32,000 nucleotides of DNA from Ruminococcus sp. (GCA_015066715.1 SVNU01000017.1:1-32000); one strand, 5' to 3'; numbered from the stretch's first letter, positions 9,142 through 17,988 are shown. The notes: a model not told the origin generated them from the sequence alone. Translations and numbers: made by a program.

Positions 9142-10848
9142 ATGCTTGTTAGTGAGTATATTGTTGAGTTTCTCCGTATGAGTGGTACTGAACATGTATT
9201 CGGTTATCCGGGAGGAATGGTTACACATCTTATGGATGCATTTTCACGTGCCGACGGAATAACTGCGCATGTCAATTATCACGAACAGGCATCAGCATTT
9301 TCGGCATGCGGCTATGCCTCAGCAAGCGGCAAAGTCGGTGCGGCATATGCAACAAGCGGCCCGGGTGCCACAAATCTTGTTACAGGTATTGCAGAGGCTT
9401 ATTTTGACTCGGTTCCTGTGATTTTTATAACAGGTCAGGTTAATACATATGAAGGCAAGGGGGATATGGCACTCCGTCAGAAGGGATTTCAGGAGACGGA
9501 TATTGTCAGTATCGTAAAGCCTGTTACAAAAATGGCAGAAGCAGTTACTGATGAAAAAGACATACGCTATATGCTTGAAAAGGCTTTGTATACAGCAACT
9601 GAAGGCAGAAAAGGTCCTGTTCTTCTTGATATTCCGATGAATATTCAGCGTAGTGAAATAAATCCTGACAAGCTTCGTGGATTTGATATTCCGGAAAAAC
9701 AGGATAAAGAACCTGATTTTAAATCCGTTTTTGACATGCTTAATTCCGCAAAGCGTCCATGCATCATTGCAGGTGCGGGAATAAAGCAGACTTTTACGCA
9801 AATGGATTTTCTAAGATTTGCAGAAGCTATGAATATTCCTGTTCTTACAAGCATGATAGCTGTTGACCTTCTTCCGGCTGACCATCCTCTGAATTATGGA
9901 TTTATTGGTGCATATGGTGACAGAAAGGCTAATTTCATAGCTTCAAAGGCAGATTTGATTTTGACATTAGGTACACGCCTTGATGTGCGTCAGACAGGCG
10001 CTAAGCGTGAGGATTTTGCTGTAAATGCAAGATTTATAAGATTTGATACAGATGTTAATGAGTTTGAAAATAAAATCCATGATGATGACCTGAATATACA
10101 GATGAATCTTGAAACTGATATGAAAAAGCTTGCAGACTCCGCTATCGATATAAATATTGGCGATTATTCCGACTGGCTTGGGGTGTGCGATAAAATAAAA
10201 AGAATGCTTGAAGGTACAGTTGAGAAGATGTATCCTGAAATTCTCATGAATAAAATCAGTGAATCAGTTCCAGAGGATGTAACTGTTACAACTGATGTCG
10301 GGCAGAATCAGGTATGGGTTTCGCAGCATTTTAAGGTGAAGAAAGGGCAGAATATCCTTTTTTCAGGTGGCATGGGAGCTATGGGTTATTCACTTCCTGC
10401 TTCAATAGGTGCGTCCCTTGCTGACAGCAGAAAGGTTATATGCTTCTGCGGTGATGGCGGATTTATGATGAATATGCAGGAGCTCCAGTTTATTTCACGG
10501 GAACGCCTGCCTATAAAAATCTGCGTTTTTAATAATAATGCACTTGGTATGATACGTCATTTTCAGGAAATGTATTTTTCTTCTAAGTATTCACAGACGG
10601 TAGCCGAAAATGGTTATACCGTACCTGAATTAAAGAAGATTGCCGATGCTTTTGGAATAGACTATAAGTGCATATATGAACAGAATCAGATTACAGATGA
10701 ACTCTTTAGCGGTGATGAACCTGTGCTGATTGAGATTGTGCTTCCTGAAACAACATATGTTTTCCCAAAGCTTGCAGTAAATAAGCCTATTCAGGATCAG
10801 GAACCGCCGATTGACCGTGAGCTGTACAGACAGCTTGATTCATTATGA
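9142..10848 (+). CDS. Thiamine-pyrophosphate carboligase, acetolactate synthase-like; candidate YerE-type sugar-modifying enzyme
   Basis: YHEQASAFSACGYA (catalytic Glu), TPP motif GDGGFMMNMQELQFISRERLPIKICVFNNN. YerE-like role inferred from location after rfbFGH. Confidence 0.88.
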   Translation: MLVSEYIVEFLRMSGTEHVFGYPGGMVTHLMDAFSRADGITAHVNYHEQASAFSACGYASASGKVGAAYATSGPGATNLVTGIAEAYFDSVPVIFITGQVNTYEGKGDMALRQKGFQETDIVSIVKPVTKMAEAVTDEKDIRYMLEKALYTATEGRKGPVLLDIPMNIQRSEINPDKLRGFDIPEKQDKEPDFKSVFDMLNSAKRPCIIAGAGIKQTFTQMDFLRFAEAMNIPVLTSMIAVDLLPADHPLNYGFIGAYGDRKANFIASKADLILTLGTRLDVRQTGAKREDFAVNARFIRFDTDVNEFENKIHDDDLNIQMNLETDMKKLADSAIDINIGDYSDWLGVCDKIKRMLEGTVEKMYPEILMNKISESVPEDVTVTTDVGQNQVWVSQHFKVKKGQNILFSGGMGAMGYSLPASIGASLADSRKVICFCGDGGFMMNMQELQFISRERLPIKICVFNNNALGMIRHFQEMYFSSKYSQTVAENGYTVPELKKIADAFGIDYKCIYEQNQITDELFSGDEPVLIEIVLPETTYVFPKLAVNKPIQDQEPPIDRELYRQLDSL

Positions 10849-11759
10849 TGCGTGCTGTAGTGACAGGGGCATCGGGATTTTTGGGTGTTGCCCTTGTAAA
10901 TGAACTTCTGAATAACGGTTATGAGGTTACAGCAGTTGTCAGACCGTTTTCACCCAATATGAAACGTTTAATAAGGCATCAGAAGCTTAATATTGTTGAG
11001 CTTGATATGGCTGATATTTCACAGCTTAAAAGTAAAACAGACGGTTGTTATGATGTGTTTTTTCATTTTGCCTGGTCAGGCATCAGGGGAGATGAGCGCA
11101 ATAATAAGCAACTGCAGGAGACAAACGTTGTAAGCTCAAAAGGGGCGGTTCATGCGGCTCATGACCTTGGCTGTAAAGTGTTTGTTTCTTCCGGTTCACA
11201 GGCAGAATGCGGCATTACAACAGATGTGATTACTGAAGAAACACCACTCAATCCCATATGTGAGTATGGAAAAGCAAAGGTAAGCTTTATGACTTATGCA
11301 AAGGATTTTTGTGAAAAAAACAAAATCAGTTTTGTATGGGCGAGGGTTTTCAGCCTTTATGGCGCAATGGATTATAAAAACAGTCTGATAAACTATGCTC
11401 TTGATCTTATGCTTGAGAATAAGCCTGTCAGCCTTTCACCATGTACGCAGATGTGGGATTATATGAATGTGAAGGATGCTGTCAGGGCAATTCGTATGGT
11501 ATCAGAAGAAAGGTGTTCCGGTATTATAAATATTGCCGATGGAAATTACCGTTTGCTCAGGGAATATATTCTTCAAATGAAGGAAATTGCAAAATCAGAA
11601 TCAGAGCTGCTTTTCGGAGAAATAAATTCTTCGGGAAATGAACTTGTAAATCTTTGTCCTGATATATCGATTCTGAAAAATATAGGTTTTACTCCGCAAA
11701 TCAGTTTTGAATGCGGTATTCGTGAACTTATTGATTTAAAACTGAAAGGAGTGTCTTAA
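10845..11759 (+). CDS. NAD-dependent epimerase/dehydratase family SDR; candidate YerF-type ketoreductase
   Basis: AVVTGASGFLGVALV Rossmann motif; VSSGSQ...EYGKAK (YxxxK); overlaps the TPP gene by 4 bp. Confidence 0.88.
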   Translation: MMRAVVTGASGFLGVALVNELLNNGYEVTAVVRPFSPNMKRLIRHQKLNIVELDMADISQLKSKTDGCYDVFFHFAWSGIRGDERNNKQLQETNVVSSKGAVHAAHDLGCKVFVSSGSQAECGITTDVITEETPLNPICEYGKAKVSFMTYAKDFCEKNKISFVWARVFSLYGAMDYKNSLINYALDLMLENKPVSLSPCTQMWDYMNVKDAVRAIRMVSEERCSGIINIADGNYRLLREYILQMKEIAKSESELLFGEINSSGNELVNLCPDISILKNIGFTPQISFECGIRELIDLKLKGVS

Positions 11760-11760
11760 A

Positions 11761-12717
11761 ATGAAAAAAATCAGCATAGTTATTCCGACATATAATGAAC
11801 AGGAAAATGTTGTTCCATTAAGCGAGGCAATTATTAGTGTTCTTGAAAAGGATTTATCAAAATATGACTATGAAATTATTTTTATAGATAATTATTCTAC
11901 TGATAATACACGAACTCTTTTAAAGGGATTATGCTCTGAAAATAAGCGGATAAAGGCAATCTTTAACTGTAAAAATTTCGGACAATTTAATTCTCCCTAT
12001 TATGGTTTATGTCAGTCAACTGGTGATTGCACAATACTTGTATGCGCCGATTTTCAAGATCCTATTGAGCTTATTCCGGAATTTGTAAAGGAATGGGAGA
12101 ATGGGTATAAAATTGTTATCGGTGTCAAGAAAACAAGTCGTGAAAATAAGATTATGCGTGCTATGAGAACTGCATATTATAAACTTATAAAAAAGCTTTC
12201 TTCTGTTGAGCAGATTGAGCATTTTACCGGCTTCGGATTATACGATAAGTCTTTTATCAAGGTTTTGAGTGAGCTTAATGACCCAAGTCCTTTTTTACGT
12301 GGAATTGTTGCAGAGCTTGGGCCTGAGCGCAAGGAAATACCTTATGAGCAGCAGAAAAGACGTGCAGGTAAAACAAAGAATAACTGGTATTCCTTATATG
12401 ATGCGGCAATGCTTAGCTTTACATCATACACTAAAATCGGTTTGCGAATGGCTACATTTCTCGGATTTTTATGTGCGGCTTTAAGTTTTCTTGCAGCGGC
12501 TGTTTATCTGGTTCTTAAATTTATTTATTGGGAAAGATTTGCTGCCGGTATGATTCCGATGCTTATTGGCATGTTTTTTATTGGTTCGCTGCAGCTTTTC
12601 TTTATAGGCTTTGTCGGCGAATATATTATGAGTATAAATACAAGGGTTATTCACCGTCCGTTGGTTATAGAAGAAAAGCGTTATAATTTTGATGATGCAG
12701 ATGAAAAAATAAAATAG
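11761..12717 (+). CDS. GT2 family polyprenyl-phosphate glycosyltransferase (GtrB/CsbB-like)
   Basis: ISIVIPTYNEQENVVPL, CADFQDP, two C-terminal TM helices, FIGFVGEYIMSI. Confidence 0.93.
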   Translation: MKKISIVIPTYNEQENVVPLSEAIISVLEKDLSKYDYEIIFIDNYSTDNTRTLLKGLCSENKRIKAIFNCKNFGQFNSPYYGLCQSTGDCTILVCADFQDPIELIPEFVKEWENGYKIVIGVKKTSRENKIMRAMRTAYYKLIKKLSSVEQIEHFTGFGLYDKSFIKVLSELNDPSPFLRGIVAELGPERKEIPYEQQKRRAGKTKNNWYSLYDAAMLSFTSYTKIGLRMATFLGFLCAALSFLAAAVYLVLKFIYWERFAAGMIPMLIGMFFIGSLQLFFIGFVGEYIMSINTRVIHRPLVIEEKRYNFDDADEKIK

Positions 12718-12730
12718 TGATAGGTAATTA

Positions 12731-12766
12731 AAAGAGAGTGTTTATTGAAAACTACTCTCTTTTTTG
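12731..12766 (+). terminator. Rho-independent terminator of the yfhO-rfb-GT2 operon
   Basis: AAAGAGAGT...ACTCTCTTT followed by T run. Confidence 0.75.
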
Positions 12767-12775
12767 AACTTTAGA

Positions 12776-13278
12776 AAAAGATAAATTTATATTTAGCGTT
12801 CTAATCTTATTATTAACTTTCTTTGCTTGTGCAAAGAAAGTTACAAAGAAAGCACATAAACTTTTTTCTTTTCTCGAAAAGAAAAAAGTCAGCAAAAAAG
12901 AAAAAATTCTATGCATGAATTTGTCACTTAAATAATAATGTTTCCTTGTACTTGGCAACTCCATAATTGCAAAATTAAAAGTCCATTTAAAGATGAAAGC
13001 AGCTAAGACGAACTTGCAAGCTTTCTCAAACTACAACTTAATTTGCGGGGAGAATTGAGTTTTATGCAGACTATCTGCAATAGTTTGCTTTTTATCGGGT
13101 ATGATAGTTCTTTTAATGGGAAACAGTCAGAGCTTTGCCGCAATTTCAAGCATAATATTTTCTTTGTTCAAACTTTCTTTTTATAAGAAAGTTTGTGCAT
13201 TCTTTTGTTACTTTTCTTGTGCAAGCAAGAAAAGTAAGGAATATAAACAGAAAGCTAAATATAAATTTTCTTCTCTAA
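12776..13278 (+). mobile_element. MITE-like element B, copy 2 (longest complete copy)
   Basis: About 500 bp with inverted-repeat termini (left TATATTTAGC..TTAACTTTCTTTGCTTGTGCAAAGAAAGTT; right, reverse-complemented, TATATTTAGC..TTACTTTTCTTGCTTGCACAAGAAAAGTAA). Tandem hairpins at both ends. 12905-13055 repeated at 31870-32000. Confidence 0.75.
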
Positions 13279-13297
13279 ATATTTTTCAACAAGCATG

Positions 13298-13333
13298 AAA
13301 TCCCCCATACAGCAAATGCTGTATGGGGGATTT
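13298..13333. terminator. Bidirectional terminator hairpin (MATE 3' end)
   Basis: 17-bp perfect stem AAATCCCCCATACAGCA-AA-TGCTGTATGGGGGATTT. Confidence 0.85.
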
Positions 13334-13359
13334 TTGGATTTTAACCGGTAAATTCAGCT

Positions 13360-14730
13360 TTATGCTGATACATCCTTATTATTTCTTGTAAGGTCCTTGA
13401 GCCACTTATATTTTTTGTAATGTATGTAAACAGCAGGAAGCTTTATAATTTCATCTATATTCATAAGGATATAAACTGTTACAACAGGGAGCTTTAACAC
13501 GAAAGCCGAAATGAGTCCGATTGGCACAACAATAACCCACATAGTTATTGTATCGCAGATAAAACCGAACTTCGAGTCACCTCCTGCACAGAAAATTCCT
13601 GCAATGGTGGTTGTATTCATTGTCTTTCCCACAACGTAGTAGGAGCACACAATAAGCATAATCTGAAGGTAGCCTGCAGCGGTTTCCGAAAGGTTTGCAA
13701 ACCGTACCACAAATGGACTCACAGCAAGAATAAGACCGCCTGAAATAAGTCCTATAACAAGTGCTGTTTTACAGGTTTTAGAGCCGTATTCCTTTGCTGT
13801 ATCAAGTCTGCCTTGTCCAAGCTGATTGCCGACCATAATACCTCCTGCACTTGCTGTACCCATACAAAAACATATCAGGATGTTTTTTACAATGTTTGCT
13901 ATGGAATTTGCCGCAATTGCGTCTGTCCCCAGACGCCCCATAATAACAGAAAACATTGCAAAACCGCATCCCCATACAAGCTCGTTGCCTAAAATCGGGG
14001 TTGTGTATTTGCAGTAATCACGGAAAAGGACTTTATCATTTCCGAATATGTATTTTCTTCTGAATTTTATGCTGTCCTTTTTAAGTGCCTGTGATAATGC
14101 CCATATAAGCTCGATAACCCTTGAAAGGAGCGTTGCAAGAGCAGCGCCTCTTATTCCCATTCGTGGAAAAAGGGCTATGCCGAAAATCAGGAAGAAATTC
14201 ATAACAATATTCAGAAGCATTGAAACTGAGCTTATCATTGAACTTGTTGAGGCTCTGCCGCAGTTTTTCAATATACACAGATACGCCTGTGAAATTCCCA
14301 TCATCAGATATGACGGTCCCACAACCCTGAGATACTGCGCACCCATTTCGATAAGCTCCGGTTGATTTGTAAATGCGGACATGAGCAGTTTCGGTGTGAA
14401 TACAGCGCCGACGGTAAATAAAAATGATATGCCGGCGTTGAATTTGAGTACAATACCAAGTATTTTCTCAACAGAATCAATATCACCCTTCCCGTAGTAC
14501 TGCGCCGCAAAAATAGCCGCACCGCTTGTCAGTGCAAACTGGAACAGAGTATAAACGAACATAACCTGTCCTGCCTGTGAAACAGCGGATAATGCCTCCT
14601 GTGAGATAAATCCCAGCATTAATGCATCCGAAGCGCTTACAAGCGCCAACATAAGCTGCTGAAATGCGATAGGAACAACAAGTGCAAAAAGCTTTGCGTG
14701 AAATGTATTTTTTGTTTTCAGTTTAATCAC
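13360..14730 (-). CDS. MATE family efflux transporter
   Basis: 456 aa, 12 TM; FQQLMLALVSASDALMLGFISQEALSAVS; GNQLGQGR motif. Confidence 0.94.
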   Translation of the reverse strand: MIKLKTKNTFHAKLFALVVPIAFQQLMLALVSASDALMLGFISQEALSAVSQAGQVMFVYTLFQFALTSGAAIFAAQYYGKGDIDSVEKILGIVLKFNAGISFLFTVGAVFTPKLLMSAFTNQPELIEMGAQYLRVVGPSYLMMGISQAYLCILKNCGRASTSSMISSVSMLLNIVMNFFLIFGIALFPRMGIRGAALATLLSRVIELIWALSQALKKDSIKFRRKYIFGNDKVLFRDYCKYTTPILGNELVWGCGFAMFSVIMGRLGTDAIAANSIANIVKNILICFCMGTASAGGIMVGNQLGQGRLDTAKEYGSKTCKTALVIGLISGGLILAVSPFVVRFANLSETAAGYLQIMLIVCSYYVVGKTMNTTTIAGIFCAGGDSKFGFICDTITMWVIVVPIGLISAFVLKLPVVTVYILMNIDEIIKLPAVYIHYKKYKWLKDLTRNNKDVSA

Positions 14731-14935
14731 CCTTTATTATTTTTATAATGACAATTATATCATATTTTTTGATAGAAACGCAAATTTGCAGATATTATTT
14801 TTTAAAAATTTTCTCATTTGATTTAAGCTTTTTATAAAAATATAAATAATACATAATTTCAAATGAATTACGAACCGATAACATATTTAAGTTGCTGTTT
14901 TTTGATGATTGAAAAGAATTGACAGATATGTGATC

Positions 14936-15187
14936 TATCGCATTCAGATGCCAAGTATTACGCCGCACATCTGCTGCCACACCTACTGCAGTAATCAGGC
15001 GAAAGCAGGTATGAACCCGAAAACGCTGCAATACCTAATGGGACATAGCGAAATCGGTGTTACACTGGATGTGTATACTCATCTGGGGCTGGAGGATGCC
15101 GCAGATGAGCTTCACCGCATAGAGGAACTGCACTCTGCACGGCAGGAGATAAACCGAACGAATAGAAGTAAAGCTCATCAATCCTAA
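14936..15187 (+). pseudogene. C-terminal remnant of a phage/ICE-type tyrosine recombinase
   Basis: ITPHICCHTYCSNQAKAGMNPKTLQYLMGHSEIGVTLDVYTHLGLEDAADEL; N-terminal part absent. Confidence 0.85.
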
Positions 15188-15480
15188 TAATGCAGAGTTA
15201 ACTAATGTATTTTCTTTATCAGCATCTGTTGCCAGTTGTTCCAAAGACTGTTTCCATAGCCAAAAATCAGTAGTAGCTCCTTGATTGTTACTTTTCTTTT
15301 CCAACACAATAATAGTTGTCACCACATCAGCATTTTTAAACCAGCGTCCTTTTCCACTAAGGTGTACTTGTTTTATATTATATTTCTTTCTTAACACCTC
15401 AATAAGTTTTACGCCTGCATTTGTGCCAAGCCATGAGTTGGAAACAATAATTCCGAGTGTTCCGCCTGGTTTTTTCTTAC
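15185..15480 (-). pseudogene. Fragment of an N-6 DNA methylase (type IIG/R-M-like)
   Basis: Continuous frame KPGGTLGIIVSNSWLGTNAGVKLIEVLRKKYNIKQVHLSGKGRWFKNADVVTTIIVLEKK..; truncated at both ends. Confidence 0.7.
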
Positions 15481-15714
15481 GCCCTTATCGTAAGGCTCGC
15501 CCTTGGTCATTTGTGGATTGTATGTTGGCTGCTTTTTATAAAAAACACATACGTCCTCATGTTTTCTCAATGGCTGTTTCTTTGCATTAAGGAAATTAGT
15601 CGGTTTAGATTTTTCCCAGATCCATTTATACTTGTAATACTTTGGCTGACTAAGTATAAGCTTAGCAGTAAACAAGCCTTGTGATGTTAGTACAATAGCA
15701 CCGTTTTGTTTAAT
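15481..15714 (-). pseudogene. Fragment of a site-specific (adenine/cytosine-N4) DNA methyltransferase
   Basis: KQNGAIVLTSQGLFTAKLILSQPKYYKYKWIWEKSKPTNFLNAKKQPLRKHEDVCVFYKKQPTYNPQMTKGEPYDKGVRK; truncated. Confidence 0.7.
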
Positions 15715-15732
15715 AATTCACAAATATTGTTC

Positions 15733-15837
15733 TCAAAGTGAATCGAGTGGAATATAGCTATCCCATTGGTTTTGTGTCATTCCATAAGGTGATATAGCTT
15801 CTTGTGGGTTATCGCCTTGACTATAACTTCCTTCAGG
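15733..15837 (-). pseudogene. C-terminal tail of an unidentified protein (mobile-element debris)
   Basis: In-frame PEGSYSQGDNPQEAISPYGMTQNQWDSYIPLDSL* with an in-frame stop immediately upstream. Confidence 0.4.
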
Positions 15838-15983
15838 TTACAAGCAACATTATATCACAAAAATGTGAATTTTTCAAGACTAACGATGACTGGTGGGCTA
15901 TCAAATCTTAATGTGAGATAGTCGGACAAATCAACAACATGTGAAAAAGAGTTGCAATTACTTATGCTTTATAATATCACACC

Positions 15984-16008
15984 TATATCAATGAAATGCA
16001 TTGATATA
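15984..16008. other. Perfect inverted repeat
   Basis: TATATCAATG-AAATG-CATTGATATA. Confidence 0.6.
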
Positions 16009-16128
16009 ATATGAAAAATCCTCGGCAGAAATGCTGAAGAAAAAATTTACAAGCTGTTTACTTTTGCAGACATGGGAGATGATGTCAGATTGCTTGATTA
16101 CCTTAGGTCTGATATACAATATTTATAT

Positions 16129-16163
16129 AAAATGGGACAACTTCAAGTGAAGCGTCCCATTTT
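16129..16163. terminator. Terminator-like nested hairpin
   Basis: AAAATGGGAC-aa-CTTCA-AG-TGAAG-c-GTCCCATTTT. Confidence 0.6.
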
Positions 16164-16229
16164 GTTGTCTTATATCGTTTGATGCAGAAAAGCGCCGTGT
16201 ACAGCATTGTGTGTCTGTCAAATTGATGT

Positions 16230-17768
16230 TTATCTCTTTACAAAATATTCCTCATACCAAACAAGGAATGTGTAAATAGTCCATACCTTTCTCCAGTTAT
16301 CAGAGTTGCCATTTATATATTCATCAAAGATTGCGTGAATTTCGTCCATATTAAAGAACTTTTCTGCAATATCACTGTTGAACAGTCTTACGACATCTCC
16401 GTTATAATTGCTGTCTGCAAGCCATATCCTGATTGGTACAATAAATCCCAGCTTTTTTCTGAATGCTATCGACTCAGGGAGAACCTTTGAAGCGGCAGTA
16501 CGGAATGCAACCTTATTTTGTTCTTCGTTTACCTTATATTCTGACGGTAAACGGGAAGCAATATCAAAAATTCTTCTGTCAGTAAGTGGCATTCTGATTT
16601 CAAGACCTGCGGCAGTACTCATTTTATCAACGTTTAAGTATATATCACCGTCAAGCCACACCTGAATATCAACAGCTGACATTTTTGTCAACGGGTCAAG
16701 ACCTTCTGTTTCTTCATATATATGCTTTACAAGGTTAATCGGCAGAATATCTTCATTGTAATTTTTGAGGATTTTTTTCTTCTCGTCTTCTTTCATAATA
16801 TTTGTGTTGCCGACATAGAATGTTTTTAAGTTTTCACCGTAACGTTCTGCGTTGCGGTACATGTTATAGCCGCCGAAAAATTCATCTGCACCTTCACCGG
16901 AGTAACAGAGCTTTGTTGATTTTGCAGTTGCAATGCATCCGAGTGCAAAGGCAATTGCAGAAGCATCACCAAGTGGCTGTTCCATATTGTACATTACATA
17001 AGGAACTATGTCAAAATAATCCTTTGGATTTATAATGCATGTTGAATGGCCACGGCCGAGTAAATCAGCTGTTTCCCTGGCAAGTCTTGATTCGTCAAAA
17101 CGTTCTTCCTCGTATCCGCATGAATTTGTCATCTGTACATCCGACATTGCAAGCACGTATGATGAGTCAACGCCGCCTGAAAGGAAGGAATGTGCAGTTT
17201 CATCATCAGTCTTGATTTCATCCATCATTAGTTTTACTGTTTCGTGAATTTCATCTGCCCACATATCAAGAGTTTTGCTGTTATCCGGCTTGAATTCCGG
17301 TTTCCAGTAACGTACAATTGAAATTTTGCCGTTTTGCCATGTCAGATGGCAGCCGGGCATAAGCTTTTTAAGACCTTTGAAAAATGTGTTTTCACCTGCA
17401 ACGTAAGTAAGTGAAAGATAAATCTGAAGAATTTCTTCATTAAGCTCTTTTTTGAAGCTACTGTTTTCAATGATTTTTCTTATTGAACCGCTGCACAGAA
17501 CTTCTCCGCTTTCTGTTACATAATAGTAAAAGGGTTTTGCGCCGAACTGGTCTCTCAGACAGAAAAGCTTGTTTTCCTCCTCATTCCATAATGCAAAAGC
17601 AAACATGCCGTGCATATGGTCAGCCATATCCGAACCCCATTTTTCATAAGCCTTTACGAGTATCCGGGCTTCACGTTCTTCTCTTGAAAGATCTGTTTCA
17701 ATTGAAAGCTCCTGACAAAGCTGTTTCCAGTTACGGATATGTCCGCTGTATTCTTTTATCTGTATCAT
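16230..17768 (-). CDS. Asparagine synthase-related protein lacking the N-terminal Cys1 segment
   Basis: Synthetase domain intact (SFLSGGVDSSYVL, YSGEGADEFFGGYNMYR). Starts MIQIKEYSGHIRNWKQL, aligning to the NGEIYN region of AsnB. In-frame TAA at 17796-17798 upstream of the ATG. Confidence 0.88.
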   Translation of the reverse strand: MIQIKEYSGHIRNWKQLCQELSIETDLSREEREARILVKAYEKWGSDMADHMHGMFAFALWNEEENKLFCLRDQFGAKPFYYYVTESGEVLCSGSIRKIIENSSFKKELNEEILQIYLSLTYVAGENTFFKGLKKLMPGCHLTWQNGKISIVRYWKPEFKPDNSKTLDMWADEIHETVKLMMDEIKTDDETAHSFLSGGVDSSYVLAMSDVQMTNSCGYEEERFDESRLARETADLLGRGHSTCIINPKDYFDIVPYVMYNMEQPLGDASAIAFALGCIATAKSTKLCYSGEGADEFFGGYNMYRNAERYGENLKTFYVGNTNIMKEDEKKKILKNYNEDILPINLVKHIYEETEGLDPLTKMSAVDIQVWLDGDIYLNVDKMSTAAGLEIRMPLTDRRIFDIASRLPSEYKVNEEQNKVAFRTAASKVLPESIAFRKKLGFIVPIRIWLADSNYNGDVVRLFNSDIAEKFFNMDEIHAIFDEYINGNSDNWRKVWTIYTFLVWYEEYFVKR

Positions 17769-17831
17769 ACTTACTCTCCAATCTTTTTTTATATTTTATG
17801 CACTGCATTTCAAAACATTTCTTTAAATAAA

Positions 17832-17860
17832 ATTATATCATAAGTATATACAATCGTCAA
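17832..17860 (-). promoter_or_regulatory. Promoter for the asparagine synthase-like gene
   Basis: Minus strand TTGACG-N17-TATAAT. Confidence 0.7.
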
Positions 17861-17903
17861 GAAAATATTTGAAGTAAATTTATTAAAAATAATGAAAAAA
17901 CTA

Positions 17904-17932
17904 TTGAAAAAGCCCATTTGTTATGATATAAT
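17904..17932 (+). promoter_or_regulatory. Promoter for the HExxH protein/mannanase gene pair
   Basis: TTGAAA-N17-TATAAT. Confidence 0.7.
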
Positions 17933-17988
17933 AAACTCAAGGAAAATAATTACATAATTTATTTATTGTCAGAAAGGAAGGTGCTTTT

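Noticed and set aside
9319-9801. 160-aa antisense ORF inside the TPP enzyme gene
   Set aside because: Low-complexity shadow translation of a well-supported coding gene; no domain or RBS evidence.
9142-10848. Housekeeping acetolactate synthase (ilvB/alsS)
   Set aside because: No ilvN, ilvC or alsD nearby; overlaps an SDR and follows rfbFGH, which fits a sugar-carboligase role better, though not proven.
14909-15187. Functional small integrase
   Set aside because: Lacks the N-terminal and core parts and the HxxR Arg is replaced.
15035-15675. Functional restriction-modification system
   Set aside because: Only partial methyltransferase pieces in different frames, with no complete MTase or restriction enzyme.
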